Positions 47,283 through 60,505 of a stretch of DNA of 64,000 nucleotides are shown here, in pieces. The DNA lies in assembly GCA_029891345.1 (NCBI GenBank), contig CM056997.1, positions 217,266,712-217,330,711 of the forward strand, written 5' to 3'. The position numbers were made by a program, and so were the translations under genes. Under the pieces are notes generated by a model. The model was given only the letters and a program-made list of their open reading frames with translations, searched no databases and was not told where the DNA came from. Numbering within the stretch: position 1 is the first letter of the stretch; the number at the start of each line of letters is the position of its first letter. The DNA is from Dryococelus australis. Lineage: Eukaryota; Arthropoda; Insecta; Phasmatodea; Phasmatidae.

Positions 47283-49992
47283 TGAGAGCAGAGTGCAGCA
47301 CAGTTAAATACTTACAATTCCCTTACCCCCAAGGAAGTAGCAAGGTGGATAAAAGTCTCCAGATCTATAAAACTTCCAAATGAGACAAGACAAATCCCCT
47401 CATAAAGCAGAGCAAACTTGTAAATGTAAAATAAACATGGCATCTAAAACTTGGTCAATTATTATAACCCGTAGAATTCATGAAAGGTTTCAAGAGTATT
47501 TATTTTGTTTCTTTTCCGTAACACTTCTGTTTTTTTCATAAATATTGCAATATTCACATCTTGATATATTTAATTAGAAATACAATCATTCACAAACTAC
47601 CACAATGCTAATTTAGAAAAATACATTGAAATAATTAATTGTTAATAAAAGGCACTAATTGTGTAGAAAATTCTATAACATATTCTAGATTTTACTATTT
47701 TTTCCTCAAACCATTACATTTATAATATTAAATTATAAATTTGTATACTAATTAATTTGAACGATAATATTTCCATTAAATATATAAGCAACCTGCCCTT
47801 TAAGGCTTTTCCCTATACCTACAGCAAATTACAATTTATTTGCAAAATTGTATATTTTACAAGAAAAGTTTTGTATATTCTGCTGTCCAGCAAATAGTTC
47901 CTGCGGACATAACAACATGCAGAAATTTAACTCTTTACTATCCACTATGCAAATAAATAATATAGATAATTTTCTCTATCCACGACGATCATGGATTACA
48001 CACCAAAATTAAATATTGTTTATTTTATAGGTCGCCAAATTAACCCATGGCCCAAAATTTATAAAAGGTGGTATTTTTGATTCTGTACTGATAGAATTTT
48101 TTTTTAAATTTCCATCTTTTCTTTTGGCTACCATTGAAAAAAAAAGAACCAATTTAGTTGCAAAAGTTTCTTTTTTTAATTATATTTCCAAAATATTTCA
48201 AGTATTTAATTATGCCTTTATATGCTCTTCAGGAGACAGATAAACATATTGCCTCTTAATTTATCTTTGCCAAGTCCAGCAAAACATATCAGTTTCATTT
48301 TAAATTTTAGCAGGATTAAAATTTTCATATAATACCTACAATATAAATCTTATGAGAAAACATCAAAAAAATTCCCCATCTTAAAACATGGTAAATCTTG
48401 TCGCAATACTAGCAAACCGTTACAGTGGACCGCTTGGTCATGTATTTTGTATTTATAAACAGCACTGTTAGCCTTGTGGCCTTACTGTGCTTCAGCCTCC
48501 CAATAGGCAGGTAAGAGGAATCACAACCTCTTAATGCAAGAAGGCCAAGTTTAATGCGACTGGTCGCCAGACCCAAAGCCCAAGCCTGGCCACATCCTCA
48601 CATCCTCGCCCCCTCTACCTAAGATGTTCTGAGATTTTCGTCCTCAGAAACCAATTTGTGATCTGGCTAAGGTTCTATCCATACCCCTAGTAACTTTTCG
48701 GGACACAACTGGAGCAGGTTGCTGCTCACCGCCCAGCCTGTGATCGATAGTGGTAATCTTTCCAACCCTCCTCCAGTGCATGGAGTCATACTACTACCCG
48801 CACGAGTCCAACCCAATGATCGGACACTAGAGAGAATGCCATTGTGAGGCCAGCCGATCGTCCTGTACTACCACTTACTTTCCACTGCACTTGTGGTTAT
48901 TCATGGCCGACATTATCCCCGAATGGAGTGGCAAGAAGAATTCCCTTCCACAAGTGATTGAGAAGACCTCGCCGTGCATAACCATACACCCAATGAAGGG
49001 CCAATCACACTCCACTCCCTGCGAGCCACATCCTAAGTGGTGGGGAATTACTATGACCCAGAGTGACCACCACCTTGGCTGCTGGGCACAATAGAACAGT
49101 CGGAACCCCTCCCGAGAGTCGCAGTTCACCAGGAATAACAGCCCTTGCTCTGAAATTGAGAGTTTATATCTTATATAGTCATACATTCTCCAGCTAAATG
49201 ATTGATTTTAGAAATGCTGCCAAGTAAAATACTGCATGTTAACTTCTCAACTTGAGCAAATTTTAAAGTTTTCTCACCAACATGGTGCCTGTATCCTACT
49301 TAGCACACCAAGTGTGCCTGTTACATGAGCCATAAGGGCTATGCAAATTAATTGTTTACTTATTATTACTTAACTGGTGGCGAGGTGACTCCTTCTAGGG
49401 CAGTGTCCATATTCGATCCCAAGTCAGTGGTGCACCCACCATTTAAACAATTCACAAAACTATATCCCCAAGAGTGGTATGCAGATACCACAGCCAATAT
49501 AAATACAGGTGTCCATTTAAGGAAAAGTTCGTTGAAAATACACATTATTCCTTATAGGAGTTGATTGATTGATGTCCAGTCGAGTCTCGTCAGACCGCAA
49601 CATGTCCAAATATGGATTGCACACGTGCTCACATGTCACAAAACATCAGGCATTCAAGCAGACTGGGGGAAGTGATCTAACAAGCGCGTGAAACCTCACG
49701 CACCCAGCCGATTGGTCAGCTTAATGTGACGATAGCTGCAGTAGTTCTTCGGAGAGCTGTTAGTATGCATGCATCAATATCCAAGTTGCTGGGCGCCCGC
49801 CATACATGCTGAGAAGGGGTTGGTGGAAAGTCGATACTCAGAACTGCTGCTAAAATCGTTGCCAGTGGTGAAGCAGTCGAATGGTGCAGCCCACCCTGGG
49901 CTGCATCGTAACATGGTACAAATAGCTGGTACGTGGTAAAAACCACGCCTTCTTAAAAAAAATTAGCAGGTGGAAAAATTTGCAATTTTTCA
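47283..49992 (-). repeat. 5' LTR of the gypsy element, with insertion
   Basis: It matches 38006-39892 on both sides of an insertion at about 48417-49190. In + orientation it starts TGAGAGCAGAG and ends GCAATTTTTCA. Without the insertion it is about 1.93 kb, close to the other LTR. Confidence 0.85.
48417..49190. mobile_element. About 0.77 kb insertion in the 5' LTR
   Basis: The sequence from AGCAAAC to AGCTAAAT is contiguous in the 38-39.9 kb LTR but is split here by about 770 bp of GC-richer DNA. On the minus strand the insert starts near TGTATGACTATATAAGATAT, which has a TATA-like box. This could be a solo LTR of another family. No clean target duplication was found. Confidence 0.5.
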
Positions 49993-50760
49993 GTGATGGA
50001 ACTTTTTTTAAAGAAACTCTGTGCTCAAAAAGATGTCAATTTTTGTGTGAGGCCTAACAACTTTGACAGCATCTCCTGTGAAAGTTGGATTTTCTCTGCT
50101 AGCTTCTGTATGTTCACCTCTATAGGTTATTCTGCATCTGCGAAGTCTTCGGGAACTTCAGAGCTAATGGCCATCGATGTCTTTGGGAGTAGTACCAGCA
50201 TTTCTGTCGACCTGTTCGAGCGACATTCCTATAGTAGCATTGCAATTGATTTCTTGGATGGGTTGCCTACAGTAGCACTGCTGCTATCTGCTATGAGCAT
50301 TTCACCAATGCCACCATCGACTTCTATGAATGAGTCACCTAAAGCAATGCTGCAATCGATGACTTCGTTAAGGCTTAGTTGCTGTTACTGTGACAGGTCC
50401 TCCAGTAAAAGTTGCAATGCTCGTTGACATGAGATAATGGCCTGTACGAAAATACCTTTTCACGTGATCAAGCGTTATGACAATGAGCACATGCAGTTTA
50501 TGCAATGTGATACAACGAAGGAACAAACTGAGATCTGACAAGAATTCGTCTTCTGGTAGCCAGTAAGTGTTGCTGGCAATACCTCCTTCTATATTGATGG
50601 GTACTGTTTTCGCAGACAATTATAACGAGAGAGTTTATGCTAATGATGGAATGATTGAGAAGGTTTTTGCGTAATGTACACTTGCAAGGTGTGCGTGTGA
50701 AGTCGACGAACGTCGAAATAAACTACCATTAGTCTCTATTTTCTGGTAAACATACAACTG
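49993..50760. other. Unassigned, open on both strands
   Basis: A plus-strand frame of 144 codons (49993-50427) is Ser-rich. The minus strand also has long open pieces: 50368-50619, and coiled-coil-like runs such as NIQKLAEKIQLSQEMLSKLL near 50050-50110. Related words (CCTATAGTAGCATTGCAAT, CCTACAGTAGCACTGC) recur. Neither strand is recognised. The minus reading looks more protein-like but has two stops. Confidence 0.35.
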
Positions 50761-50789
50761 CTATATAGAGAAATAAACTTCGTATTGAG

Positions 50790-51133
50790 GGTGGAGCAGG
50801 AAGTGAAGAAGATCATGATGACAGCATCGTTGATGACTATGACCACAGTGATAGTGCTGAAGATGATGAGTCCATCGATGTTCCCACACATTTAACCAAG
50901 GAGCTTTGACAAGTGATGTGAAGTAGGCAGAAGACATCGAGTACACTTACTCTATGTTTACCGAAGATCTCAACAAACTTGCAGACGGACTTAGATATTT
51001 GTATGATAAGCAACTATGTGGGGATTACACGAACATGAAAGAGGTGGTTTCGATCATAAGAGAACTTAAGGATCGGTGTTACATCAGATTATGCGATAAA
51101 GTGCTTTATTCTGAAAACGTAATCACAAAATAA
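50790..51133 (+). pseudogene. Unknown protein remnant, acidic then helical
   Basis: The plus-strand reading has an acidic part (SEEDHDDSIVDDYDHSDSAE, about 50800-50860) ending in a stop. A second open part at about 50930-51125 contains MFTEDLNKLADGLRYLYDKQ and NMKEVVSIIRELKDRCYIRL, probably amphipathic helices. The two parts are in different frames or separated by stops. The composition is far from random AT-rich DNA, so I think it was once coding. No family is recognised. Confidence 0.35.
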
Positions 51134-52356
51134 TAATAAACTGTAATAATAAAATGATAATAAATTATTAATATGAAATAATAGCATATTCTTTTTTTCT
51201 GATGCATTGTATCCTTCTGTCGGCCTTAAAGTTTTTAATAAAAAACATTTATTCAATATATTTACTAAATTATGCATGTAGTAAAAAGCATACATCATGC
51301 ATGTGGCCATGACACTGATGGAAAAAGGAATTTGTAAAAATAGGATGGAAAGCTGCAGGTTTTTTATGTCGATAATCATAAATGCCGACAGCTTGCTTGG
51401 CAGAGAATACGAAACATAAACGTAGTAGTCAGTAACATGCTTGTTGACCTACATGTATTTTTCCTCGAGTTTTTGTTTTCAAAGTCATTCAAGGTCATGG
51501 ATTCAATAATGAAGCAGTATGCAAGTGATTTGTTGGTGTAGTATGTAATGTCACATGCTTGTTGACTTTTAAGTATTTTTCTCAAGTTTTGGTTTTTAAG
51601 GTCATCCAAGGTCATGGGGTCAAATGTCAATGGCCAATGGTTACCAGCTTACAAGATGGTGGTGTCGAAGTCATGTGAGATATAGCCTACCAATATGGCT
51701 ACCTTCGAAACAATTGATAAATGAAAACTCAATCATGGTGGTATATGATAGAATGAGTATGGTTGAGAGGGGTGGGTGTAAGGTAAGGTAGTCGTCTGCC
51801 AGGCGCGGTGCTGGAAGGAGCTCTGGATTTTTTTTTTTATAATTTTATTCGTAAGTTTTTATGAAAATTTCGGGAAATTTTAGAATTTTTTGGGAGAAAG
51901 GGAAATGTTAAATGAAAAAAGGGAAATTTTAAGGAAAAAATTGGAATTGATAGGAAAAAGGCCTGCCAGAGACTAGAATTTTTTAATTATTTTAAATTAT
52001 TTTTTTAATAACAATAATAAATATTTGAATATTTTTAAAATTATTATACATTTTAATAATAATTTTTTATAAATATGTAAACCCCTTTTTAATTAAAATT
52101 TTAATAATATAGGTATAAATTAATTTTTAAATTAAGTTTTTTAAATTTTTATATTAAAATTGTTTATAATTTTTTTCGGAATTTTTTGGGATTTTTGGGT
52201 TTGGGTTCACCGGGGTCAAGGTCAATTCCAAAGATCAAGGTCAATGTTGTATGGTTGAAAAATGGTGGATAGGTGACGTAACAACATGGTGGCCCAGTGA
52301 CTCTGGCTCTGATCAAGATGCTGTTTTATACCTGAAGCTACTTTTTCCTACTACTT

Positions 52357-52361
<5 letters not shown>
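51134..52361. other. AT-rich DNA with a 118-bp duplication and AAGGTCA words
   Basis: The units starting ACATGCTTGTTGAC at 51435 and 51553 form a diverged tandem duplication that ends near 51640. TCAAGGTCA or CCAAGGTCA occurs at 51489, 51606, 52216 and 52235. The stretch 51830-52200 is low-complexity A/T-rich. Confidence 0.65.

Positions 52362-52411
<50 letters not shown>
52362..52411. repeat. (AT)n microsatellite
   Basis: About 25 uninterrupted AT units. Confidence 0.95.
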
Positions 52412-52416
<5 letters not shown>

Positions 52417-55400
52417 ATACACACGATATATATATATGTACATATGAAAAAAATATATATTTACATAAATACATAAATGCAAATATGAATCTAAATGTTT
52501 ATATGTATAACCACATGAAGAGTATGACCTTAGAAGCGTAAGTTAAATGATCGAAAAGAACAAAATTAAGTTAGAGAAGCTAACTTGCAAGCTCATCCTT
52601 ATCATTCCAGTACCTAGTAAAAACAATCTCACAACTAATAGACAAACACATTATCTTTATTTCGAAAGTGCTACTTTGCCTAGACGGGGTTTAGGGGTAA
52701 AGGTTTAATACATCGGAAAACTTAAGCAGTAAACAGCACAACGTTTAACCCAATCACCGAGGAATTTACATTTTTATGGCCACATGTTTATGTTTTTATT
52801 TCAAATAACTAATTTTTTAGATTTATTTTTGTTGGTTTGTTTATATAAAAACATCTGTCGACCACAAAAATATTATTATCAGCTTATGTTTTGATTTCAA
52901 GTAACAAACTGAAAAACATTTTCCATTAGTCAGATTACGGCTTTAAGATCGTTACTGTGTCATTTAATTTTTGGAGCCTATTGTCTGCTGCTCACTTTAT
53001 AATAATAACTACTTAAATTTTTTGTTGCGTTAACCTCGTGGAGTCTCGACGGTAAACTGAGCAATTTTGAGAGCCCTTCTTAAGATGTTCTTGTATTTAC
53101 GCTGTGTATTCTTACAACACATGGGAAATTAACATTGCCATGTGGCTGATGACTTTATTCATGCATCGGCAAAGTAGAACTGTGTTATGAAGGATGTGAA
53201 TATTTTACAATAGTTGCTCATTTGTGTACTTCAGTGCGTTTAAAAAAATGAAATTATGTCACTTTGGTAGGCCTGTTCATAAATCCAACACTGTTAATTG
53301 AATGTTCATATCTACTTGTAACTACTTTCCTTCCATTGTTATCTACTTCGCTCGGCGCATGCCTGTCAATGCGCACGTTAAAATATATGCAATTAGAGAC
53401 AGTTTTCGAAGGTTTATATTAAAAGTGTTTAATTAACTGTAAACATCCCACAAATAATATCGCAAACTTTGTGAACTCTAAAGAGTGAATTATATTTTGA
53501 TTATGTTAATACTTAATATATTTTTGTTTATGTTTTCTTTTACAGTTATTTATTTTGTTGACCCCTTTCTAGGTAAGTTAGCATTTAGTAATTCGGATTA
53601 TTTTCTTATATCTTGCTTTACTTATTTAAAATTTATTTAAATTAAATTAGTTATCAAAGTTTGTTAGATAACATGAAGTTTAAAATAGTAATATCTATGT
53701 AATTTATTGTGCGTTATGGTCATTTTTAAACATTTTTTTTTGTTTTATACTTTGGCAGCTTAGTTAAACAATATTGAGAATGAACTATTATCAGTTTCCA
53801 TTGATCTTGGTACAATTATTATATATGATAAACAAAATAGGAATTTCCATTTCCTGATTTTTTAAAAGAAGAATAGATGTTTCTTGGACTCACAGCTAAA
53901 TCAATACAACATTGCTTGTGGCAATGATTGAAATTTTTATTTGAAACTGAACCATATGTAACATTTTGTCTTTAGTTTGGGCAGGCAATAAAAAGCGCTA
54001 AACGCTGGAAGATAATTCTATTTTGAGTGTAACCAATCATTTTTCATCCAACCTCAATGAATATGACGTAGTTTACACTAATGGCCGTATCCCTTAGTAA
54101 TGCTTTAAAATGAGGTGCCTAAAATGATGATAAATATTTATCATGCAACATTCATGGAAATAATTCTGCTGCGAAAATTTATTTTTAAAACCCTTTCAAG
54201 ACCTAAGATCATATAAAGTTTTTTATTTCTCTAGGAATGAAGATTGTTTCCTCAAAGTATTGACACGTATTTTTGTAACACTCTGTATACGTCAGATATC
54301 TGAGGCATGCTCTATCCACGGTGACATCGACAGGCGCTGTATCTGAACTTTCCCCTTGAGCACGCCGGCCAGCAGGACGCCTGTCGCCTTGCGAGAACTA
54401 GCTGAGGGCGCTGGGAATGAAGCCAGGAGGGGAAGGAGGAGGGGCATTAAGATGGGACCGGCGCTGTGCCCAAATTGTGTCTCCTCAAGCCACCACTCTG
54501 CAATTCAATTCGGGGCGACGCGACGCCGAGCTCATCGGTGGGGGTTGACTTGTCGAGGGGTAGGGGAGGAGTGGTTCGCAGGAGGTGGGAAAAAATTTGC
54601 TGGGGGGAAGTGAGTATAGGCACAGGGAGGGAAAACACGCCAGATTCTCTTAAAGGAGATCATATACGCAGATACTACTACAGTAATTTCAAAACTGTGG
54701 AGTTGAGAGATCTGGGTGGATATTAACAATGGGGTGACATTTGTTATGAGCGTAAGCTGAACGCACGCTGAGAGTTACCACACTCTTGCATGAAGGCATA
54801 CAACTGCTAAGAGATACCATAGATAACATGAATGATAAGATAGCAGTCAGGCAGAATAATACGATAAGCATTATCTCAAGTTCAAGGACTTAGTAAATCT
54901 TCGCAGCTGTTATCTCTTAAACATTACTAAGAGTGGCAACGCACAGTAGAACTAGTGCGCTAATATTTAAGCGATTGTTGAGGTTATGTTACAGCAAAAT
55001 GAGAACCACTGAACCGATTTCGATCGAACAAACTTTATTAACATTTAGGCATTGTACACAAGCTTTACATCACCAACAACATGTAAATTTATAGACGTAG
55101 GAACTAGCTTCCTATAAATTCATATTTCTTTTCCAAGCTGCAAATTTATCTTCTTATTAGAAAAAAAAAACAGGCAATGAATAAATACTAATTATTGCAG
55201 TCTGATTAACAAGACATTCGTTAACTGGAACTTTCTTTCAACAAATTATACCATGTGGATTAATTTCAACCAAACTTTATCGCAAGGTGTTGTTAATCAG
55301 ACTGCTCCAATTAGTATTTACTCGTTTGCATGTTCTTGATCACTTATATTTTCTGTATAATTCATAAATGCCAATAAAATTTGTTTGAACAAAATGTATT

Positions 55401-56159
55401 CAGTGGTTCTCATTATGCTATAACATAACCTTAACATTCGCAGCAACATTATCACATTAGTTCCACGGTGCGTTGCTGCGCTTAGCAATGTATGCGAGAT
55501 AAGAGCTGCGAACATTTTCTACGTCCTTGGCCTTGAGATAATGCTCATCTAATCTTTAAGCTACGACTGCTATATTATCGTTCATGTTTTCTATGCCATT
55601 CTCTATCAGTTGCATGCCTTTATAAATTATTATGACATACTTTTAGTGGGTATTTTTTTCCCCACATAATGAGTTTGAAACTGCTTTTAGATATAGTATC
55701 TTTTAGAGATTGTATGTAGTAATAAAATTTAAAATAAAAAAAACTAAATTACAGCAGTTATTCGCTACGTAGGTAATAGTTTTGCCTGTCCTGAAAAGTA
55801 ACTGCAAATATAATAAAATAACACATGTACTTGTTTCTTTCATCTTAAACAATGCACTTGCAATTTTGTTCTACTTCCCATTTTTTAAATACAGAGTAAG
55901 GTCTTCTTCTATAATGTGGCCTGCCTGAGTCTGAGTGTTACAAGGGGGCTTGCCTTTCAAAGTTTTATGTTAATTACTTCAGGAGATATATAACGAGGCA
56001 TCACTGATGACTCTGACTCTTTCTTATCTTTCCTCACTATCTCCCAATTTTTTAGTGTCTGTTTCTCTGTTTGTCTGTCTATCTATCCCTCTCTGACAAT
56101 CTCTGTAGGAACTGTTGTAAATATTTATATATTTTGCTCTTAAATCAAAATTTGGCCAG
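52412..56159. other. Mostly AT-rich, nothing recognised
   Basis: A GC-rich patch at 54310-54640 has open frames on both strands without recognisable domains. Elsewhere nothing was found. Confidence 0.45.
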
Positions 56160-58175
56160 CTCAGGAGTAGTAGGGGTGAGGGGCTTCTACTTCACATGAG
56201 ATTATTTGGGATTAATTTAGGGATTATCGATATGATTGATTGGATTAATCCTTAATATGATATTATTCCGATGAATTTTAGTCGGATTAATGATTAATCG
56301 GTTAAAATGTGATACAAGAAATTTTATCAAAATTTTTGCATCAAACTTGTTAAATCAAATTTCTTTGATGGAATTTTTTTAAAATTAGATAAGTGTATAG
56401 TTAGAGCGATTTATTTTTTTGGGGTGTGGAGCAGCTTTCATAGATGTGATGATGTGAGCACTGTCATGGTAGTGAGGTGGTCGTGCGTAAGAGAAGGGGT
56501 GTATATAGGGGAGCGATGTTATCTGCACGACTGGCACTCGATGAGGGGACTGGTATATTGTATAGGGTATATACAACATGCATTTGGTGCAAGAGTGTTA
56601 TTAGTGTTTTTTGGGTGTCGTAGACAGTGTTGGGAAATTGGCGACTCTGAAAGACAGGATTCACGTGGTGTATATTTAGCATAAAGGATTGTTCCAAATG
56701 AATAGTAACAGCTCTGGTGTGTTATATGAGAGAAATTAGGAGTCTTTGAACTAATATTACCAAAATATATATTTAAAAGGACAGAAGTACGTGAATATCC
56801 TATATGAAATTAATATACACTACACAACTTTAAATCATACAAAGAGAATGAGAAACACGTCCGTTCACTTGGGAAGAAGGTGCATGACTGAGCTTGTTTG
56901 CGAATAATGCTAAGCTGTGAAAGGATAGCAGTACGACATATACGTTCATTTCGAATGCCTGTATATAAATTTAGGAGTGTTTAAACTTACCCCAGCTATA
57001 GAAAGAAATCAAATGATTTTAATTTACATCTGTCTGGCTGTGATGATGTATTAGCATGTATTACTGGGAAATCATATTTTATTTTAAATGAAATTGACTT
57101 CATCTGATTAGATATGAGTTTCGAAATTAATTAAACTAAATATTGAACGAACACAACTACGTAATGGCAGTTAGTTCTACACGTGCCTTAAACTATTTTA
57201 ATATACATCCATCCGGCTGTAAAGTTGCTGAAGGAATGGTGTTAGTATAGGATTTTCGGAGACTTATAAACATGGCTAGAGAGGTGGAGCACAGTCGCTA
57301 GGCAAATTAACGAAAAGAGAGTTCAATACACCCCACTGTTTGCAAATAGGTAACTTTACATACAAGAGAAATTGTAATATGCCAAAAGTATAAGGAAAGG
57401 GACAGAAAATTAATAAATATATTTTTTAAACAGCAGAATGAATAACTTCCTGGGCTCATAAATAAATAAAGTATAAATTCACTAAACCAATTAATAGAAA
57501 ACGTATGTCCACATCAAAATGAAAGTTCGTTTACCACCCATTCTGATAACTTAAAGATGGATAAGACCACATGTCCAAAATATGCAAACTTACTAACAAA
57601 CTGATTGAATATACTATGTCCTACAACAGGCAAAGAAACAATTTATACACTACTCATATACATCCTGAATTATATCTAGAAAATACTTACTCCTATTCCA
57701 CGTTTTAAATTATTATTATTAATTTACAATTTCAATATTGTAAGAAGAATAATTCATATTTAACACAATTTCTGTTGAGGAGTAGGGAGAATCGGATGAC
57801 GTGAAGGACTTAACCCCACAAAGCTTAATCCTGCATAACTTAATCCTGCAACACTTTATAGAAACATAGTATATTTTAATAAATCCACAAACTTCCTCAA
57901 GGAAAAGTTATTTAAAATAACGGACACAATACATTGGCCCAAACAATTATTTATCACACATTTCAGTAATTCACATTTTAAAAAATCGTAACTGAATGAC
58001 ACACAGATTATAAAAAAAAAAAAATTGACGATCACAAACTTCAAAATGAGGAAAAGGATATGTATATTATAACCTATCGCTATAAAAGTTCAGTGAATCT
58101 CTTACGTAACACAGTCAACATTTATAAAATAACGGACGCACTATATTAGCATAACACATAAATAAATTTTCCCGA
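56160..58175. mobile_element. Second MULE copy, left part only
   Basis: It starts GGAGTAGTAGGGGTGAGGGG and has the same GGATTA-rich zone. The left-arm blocks follow (AGTGTTTTTTGGGTGTCGTA, TTCCAAATGAATAGTA, CATTCTGATAACTTAAA, ACACTACTCATA). It then continues into the internal sequence matching about 30495-30990 (CACAAACTTCCTCAA, AAAATAACGGAC). The transposase part and right arm are absent, so it is truncated near 58175. Confidence 0.85.
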
Positions 58176-58199
58176 TAAATTAAAAATATAAATAATGCA

Positions 58200-58510
58200 T
58201 ATATTAAAGTGTGTATATAATATCGCTTAACAAGAGTTGAACTCCGCTGTAGGCTGGATAGAAACCCCGGGTACACAGAGGGCATAACCATTGGCCTTAC
58301 CACAAGAAGCCGGCAGCCGTCTGGTGAAGAGGGGTACATAGTGGTGCTTGTATCCAGAACAAGGGTTTACGAAGAACTAAAATGGCGATGGAGATTCTGA
58401 GCTGTGGCTGCAAGGACCTCTGCCCTGTCCATGGAGAGTTCTACACACTCCCCCTCCCTTGATCAGCACCCCTAGATCAGAGCGCATCTTCGAGCATGCG
58501 CCCCCCTCAC
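58200..58510 (-). repeat. Possible tRNA-derived SINE
   Basis: A GC-rich patch abuts the truncated MULE. The minus strand contains GTGGTAAGGCCAATGGTTAT (A-box-like), and GGGGTTTCTATCCAGCC (weak B box) about 30 bases later. Evidence is thin. Confidence 0.3.
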
Positions 58511-60505
58511 CAACAGACCAGAACACTTCATGTTACGTCTTAAAACTGTAAAATTAAGGTAACAAATTATGTTATGACTTAAAACTTTTAAGTTGAATAA
58601 GTATTAAATCATGTTATGTCAGAAATCATTTACACTATAAAAACCTTCACTTCATATTACGCCTGAAAAACTTTTAAGCTTATAAATGAAAGCATTATGT
58701 TATGTTACAAATCATTTAAATAATATATAATATTATTACTTCATCATAGGACCACCAAATCATTAAATAATTTTAATTTTAATGTTCACAATAATTTACT
58801 TTTAGAGTTAAGAGATAAACTCATTTTACATCTCTTTACAGGAACAACTGGTGATGGTGGTGGATGCGTAACAGGTGAAGGGGGTGAAATTGGTGATAAT
58901 AAAGGAGTATATATTATTTCTTCTGGCGAAGGCACGAACAAAAGGAGGAGGTGGGGAAATTAATTTATGTTGCAGTGATTCAGGCGATAGTAATTCATGA
59001 GATGGCAGACTTGGGGGAGGTGAAGACACAAAACTGAAATTTAAAAAATGTTCTAACTTTTGGAATAAGTAGTAGTTATACACCTCTTTGCATGCATTAT
59101 TTAAGGGTATAACCATTAAGCCTAATGGAGTGCAACAAGAACAAATTTTTGGGTTTTGTACACGTTGCTCACCTGATTTGATGGTTGTTGTTAAATTTAG
59201 AGCTTCCACACTTAATACCGGAGGCAATGTCGGAGGTGGCAATGTAGGTACTCTTGACATTGGAGGCAGCGCTGTAGTCGTTCTTCGTTCCTGGAGGCCG
59301 CACTGCAGTCGCTCTCGAGGCTGGATGTGGCGCTGTAGATAGTTTTAACGATGGAGGCGGCGCTGTAGGTAGTCTCGATGCCGGAGACCATTGTGATACC
59401 CCTAAGGAGAGCATTGACAACAGCATTGGTTGTAGTGTAGTACCACATTCGTAGTCGTCCAAATAATACAGCAAACTTATGATTAACGGACTGAGCCATC
59501 AATTATCCCATTGAAATAGTCCCAACTGAAATTTTGAAGTTCTATATCAAAGTCTTGGTTCGATAAACCAAGCAAGTAATTTTCGTAGGAATGCGACATC
59601 GCAATTTGAACCGTACAGGTTAACTACTGGAAACAGTGGAAGGAGGCCTACATGCTAAACCCATATTTTTCAAAAAATTTCAAATTCCCAGGTAAACAGT
59701 CAAGAAAGAATATTTGTTTCCTCCAATCAGAAAGCGAGAAAGCCAAACAAACACTTCCCTTCCCACACCCACGACTTTAAAATAATTTCAACACCTCATC
59801 CCAACCTCTGAGACAAACATCTCTACTAAGTTTCCTCATCGATGAAATGAAAATGAATCGATTTCAATAATAAATTAATAATTTACATTTTATCACAAAT
59901 AAATATATAACATAATTAATTCTGGTTGATTATTAACAATAATATTAAAATTATACATATCAATAAAGGCATATATAATTCATAGGTTGCAAATTTACCA
60001 GACTTTGTATAATCTGTATAAAAATCATTATCAGTATACGATTATCCCACTTTAAGGTTTTCTAAGGTTAGTTTTAACTTTAAAAGATTATGTTTATGTT
60101 TTTTATTTGTGTATTCTTTTTAAAGCTTTAAATGCAATTTCCGTTTAAAAACATCAACTATTGCATTGCGTATTATTAACACCTCACCAAAAATATCTGT
60201 AAACTTTTGAAATAAATTTATCTTTACCCTTGAACTTATTGAATTCAACAAACATCATGCAAAGCATTTTATGTAAATTATGTTCCCTTTTTCTCATGGT
60301 GTATATATTCTTATTATTATTTGGGGTAAACATGTACAGATATATTCTAATTATTTCTTTCTAAAACAAAGTCGAATGGTTTATTCCAACGTGCTAAAAA
60401 CTTACCAATATTAAATTTACACTTCCATATCTGTATGCATGAACAATTTATTTTGCTCTCTTGTAGAATAATTTTTGGGAACAACTGGATTACATGCAAC
60501 TAAAT
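58511..60505. other. Unassigned; includes imperfect tandem repeat
   Basis: At about 59205-59395, words like GGAGGC(A/G)GCGCTGTAG(G/T) recur with a period near 30 bp. Minus-strand frames here (for example 58826-59260, 144 codons, Pro/Ser-rich) are not recognised. 59500-60500 is AT-rich without features. Confidence 0.4.

Larger units (their letters stand above)
38006..49992 (-). mobile_element. Ty3/gypsy-type LTR retrotransposon, degraded and interrupted
   Basis: Two long direct repeats (LTRs) flank minus-strand remnants in the order gag, protease, RT, RNase H, integrase. That is the Ty3/gypsy gene order. The provirus is interrupted within RNase H by about 3.6 kb (41616-45205), and its 5' LTR (right side) has a further insertion of about 0.77 kb. 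Flanking target duplication was not found. LTR divergence suggests an old insertion. Confidence 0.9.

Noticed and set aside
38001..49997. Target-site duplication of the gypsy element
   Set aside because: The bases next to the outer LTR ends (TTATA and GTGAT) do not match, so none is claimed.
54356..54726. Overlapping genes in a GC-rich patch
   Set aside because: Frames in several registers, no domain, no splice or promoter support.
58511..60505. Further genes of the Polinton-like element
   Set aside because: No PolB, integrase, ATPase or other recognisable domain could be read in either strand.
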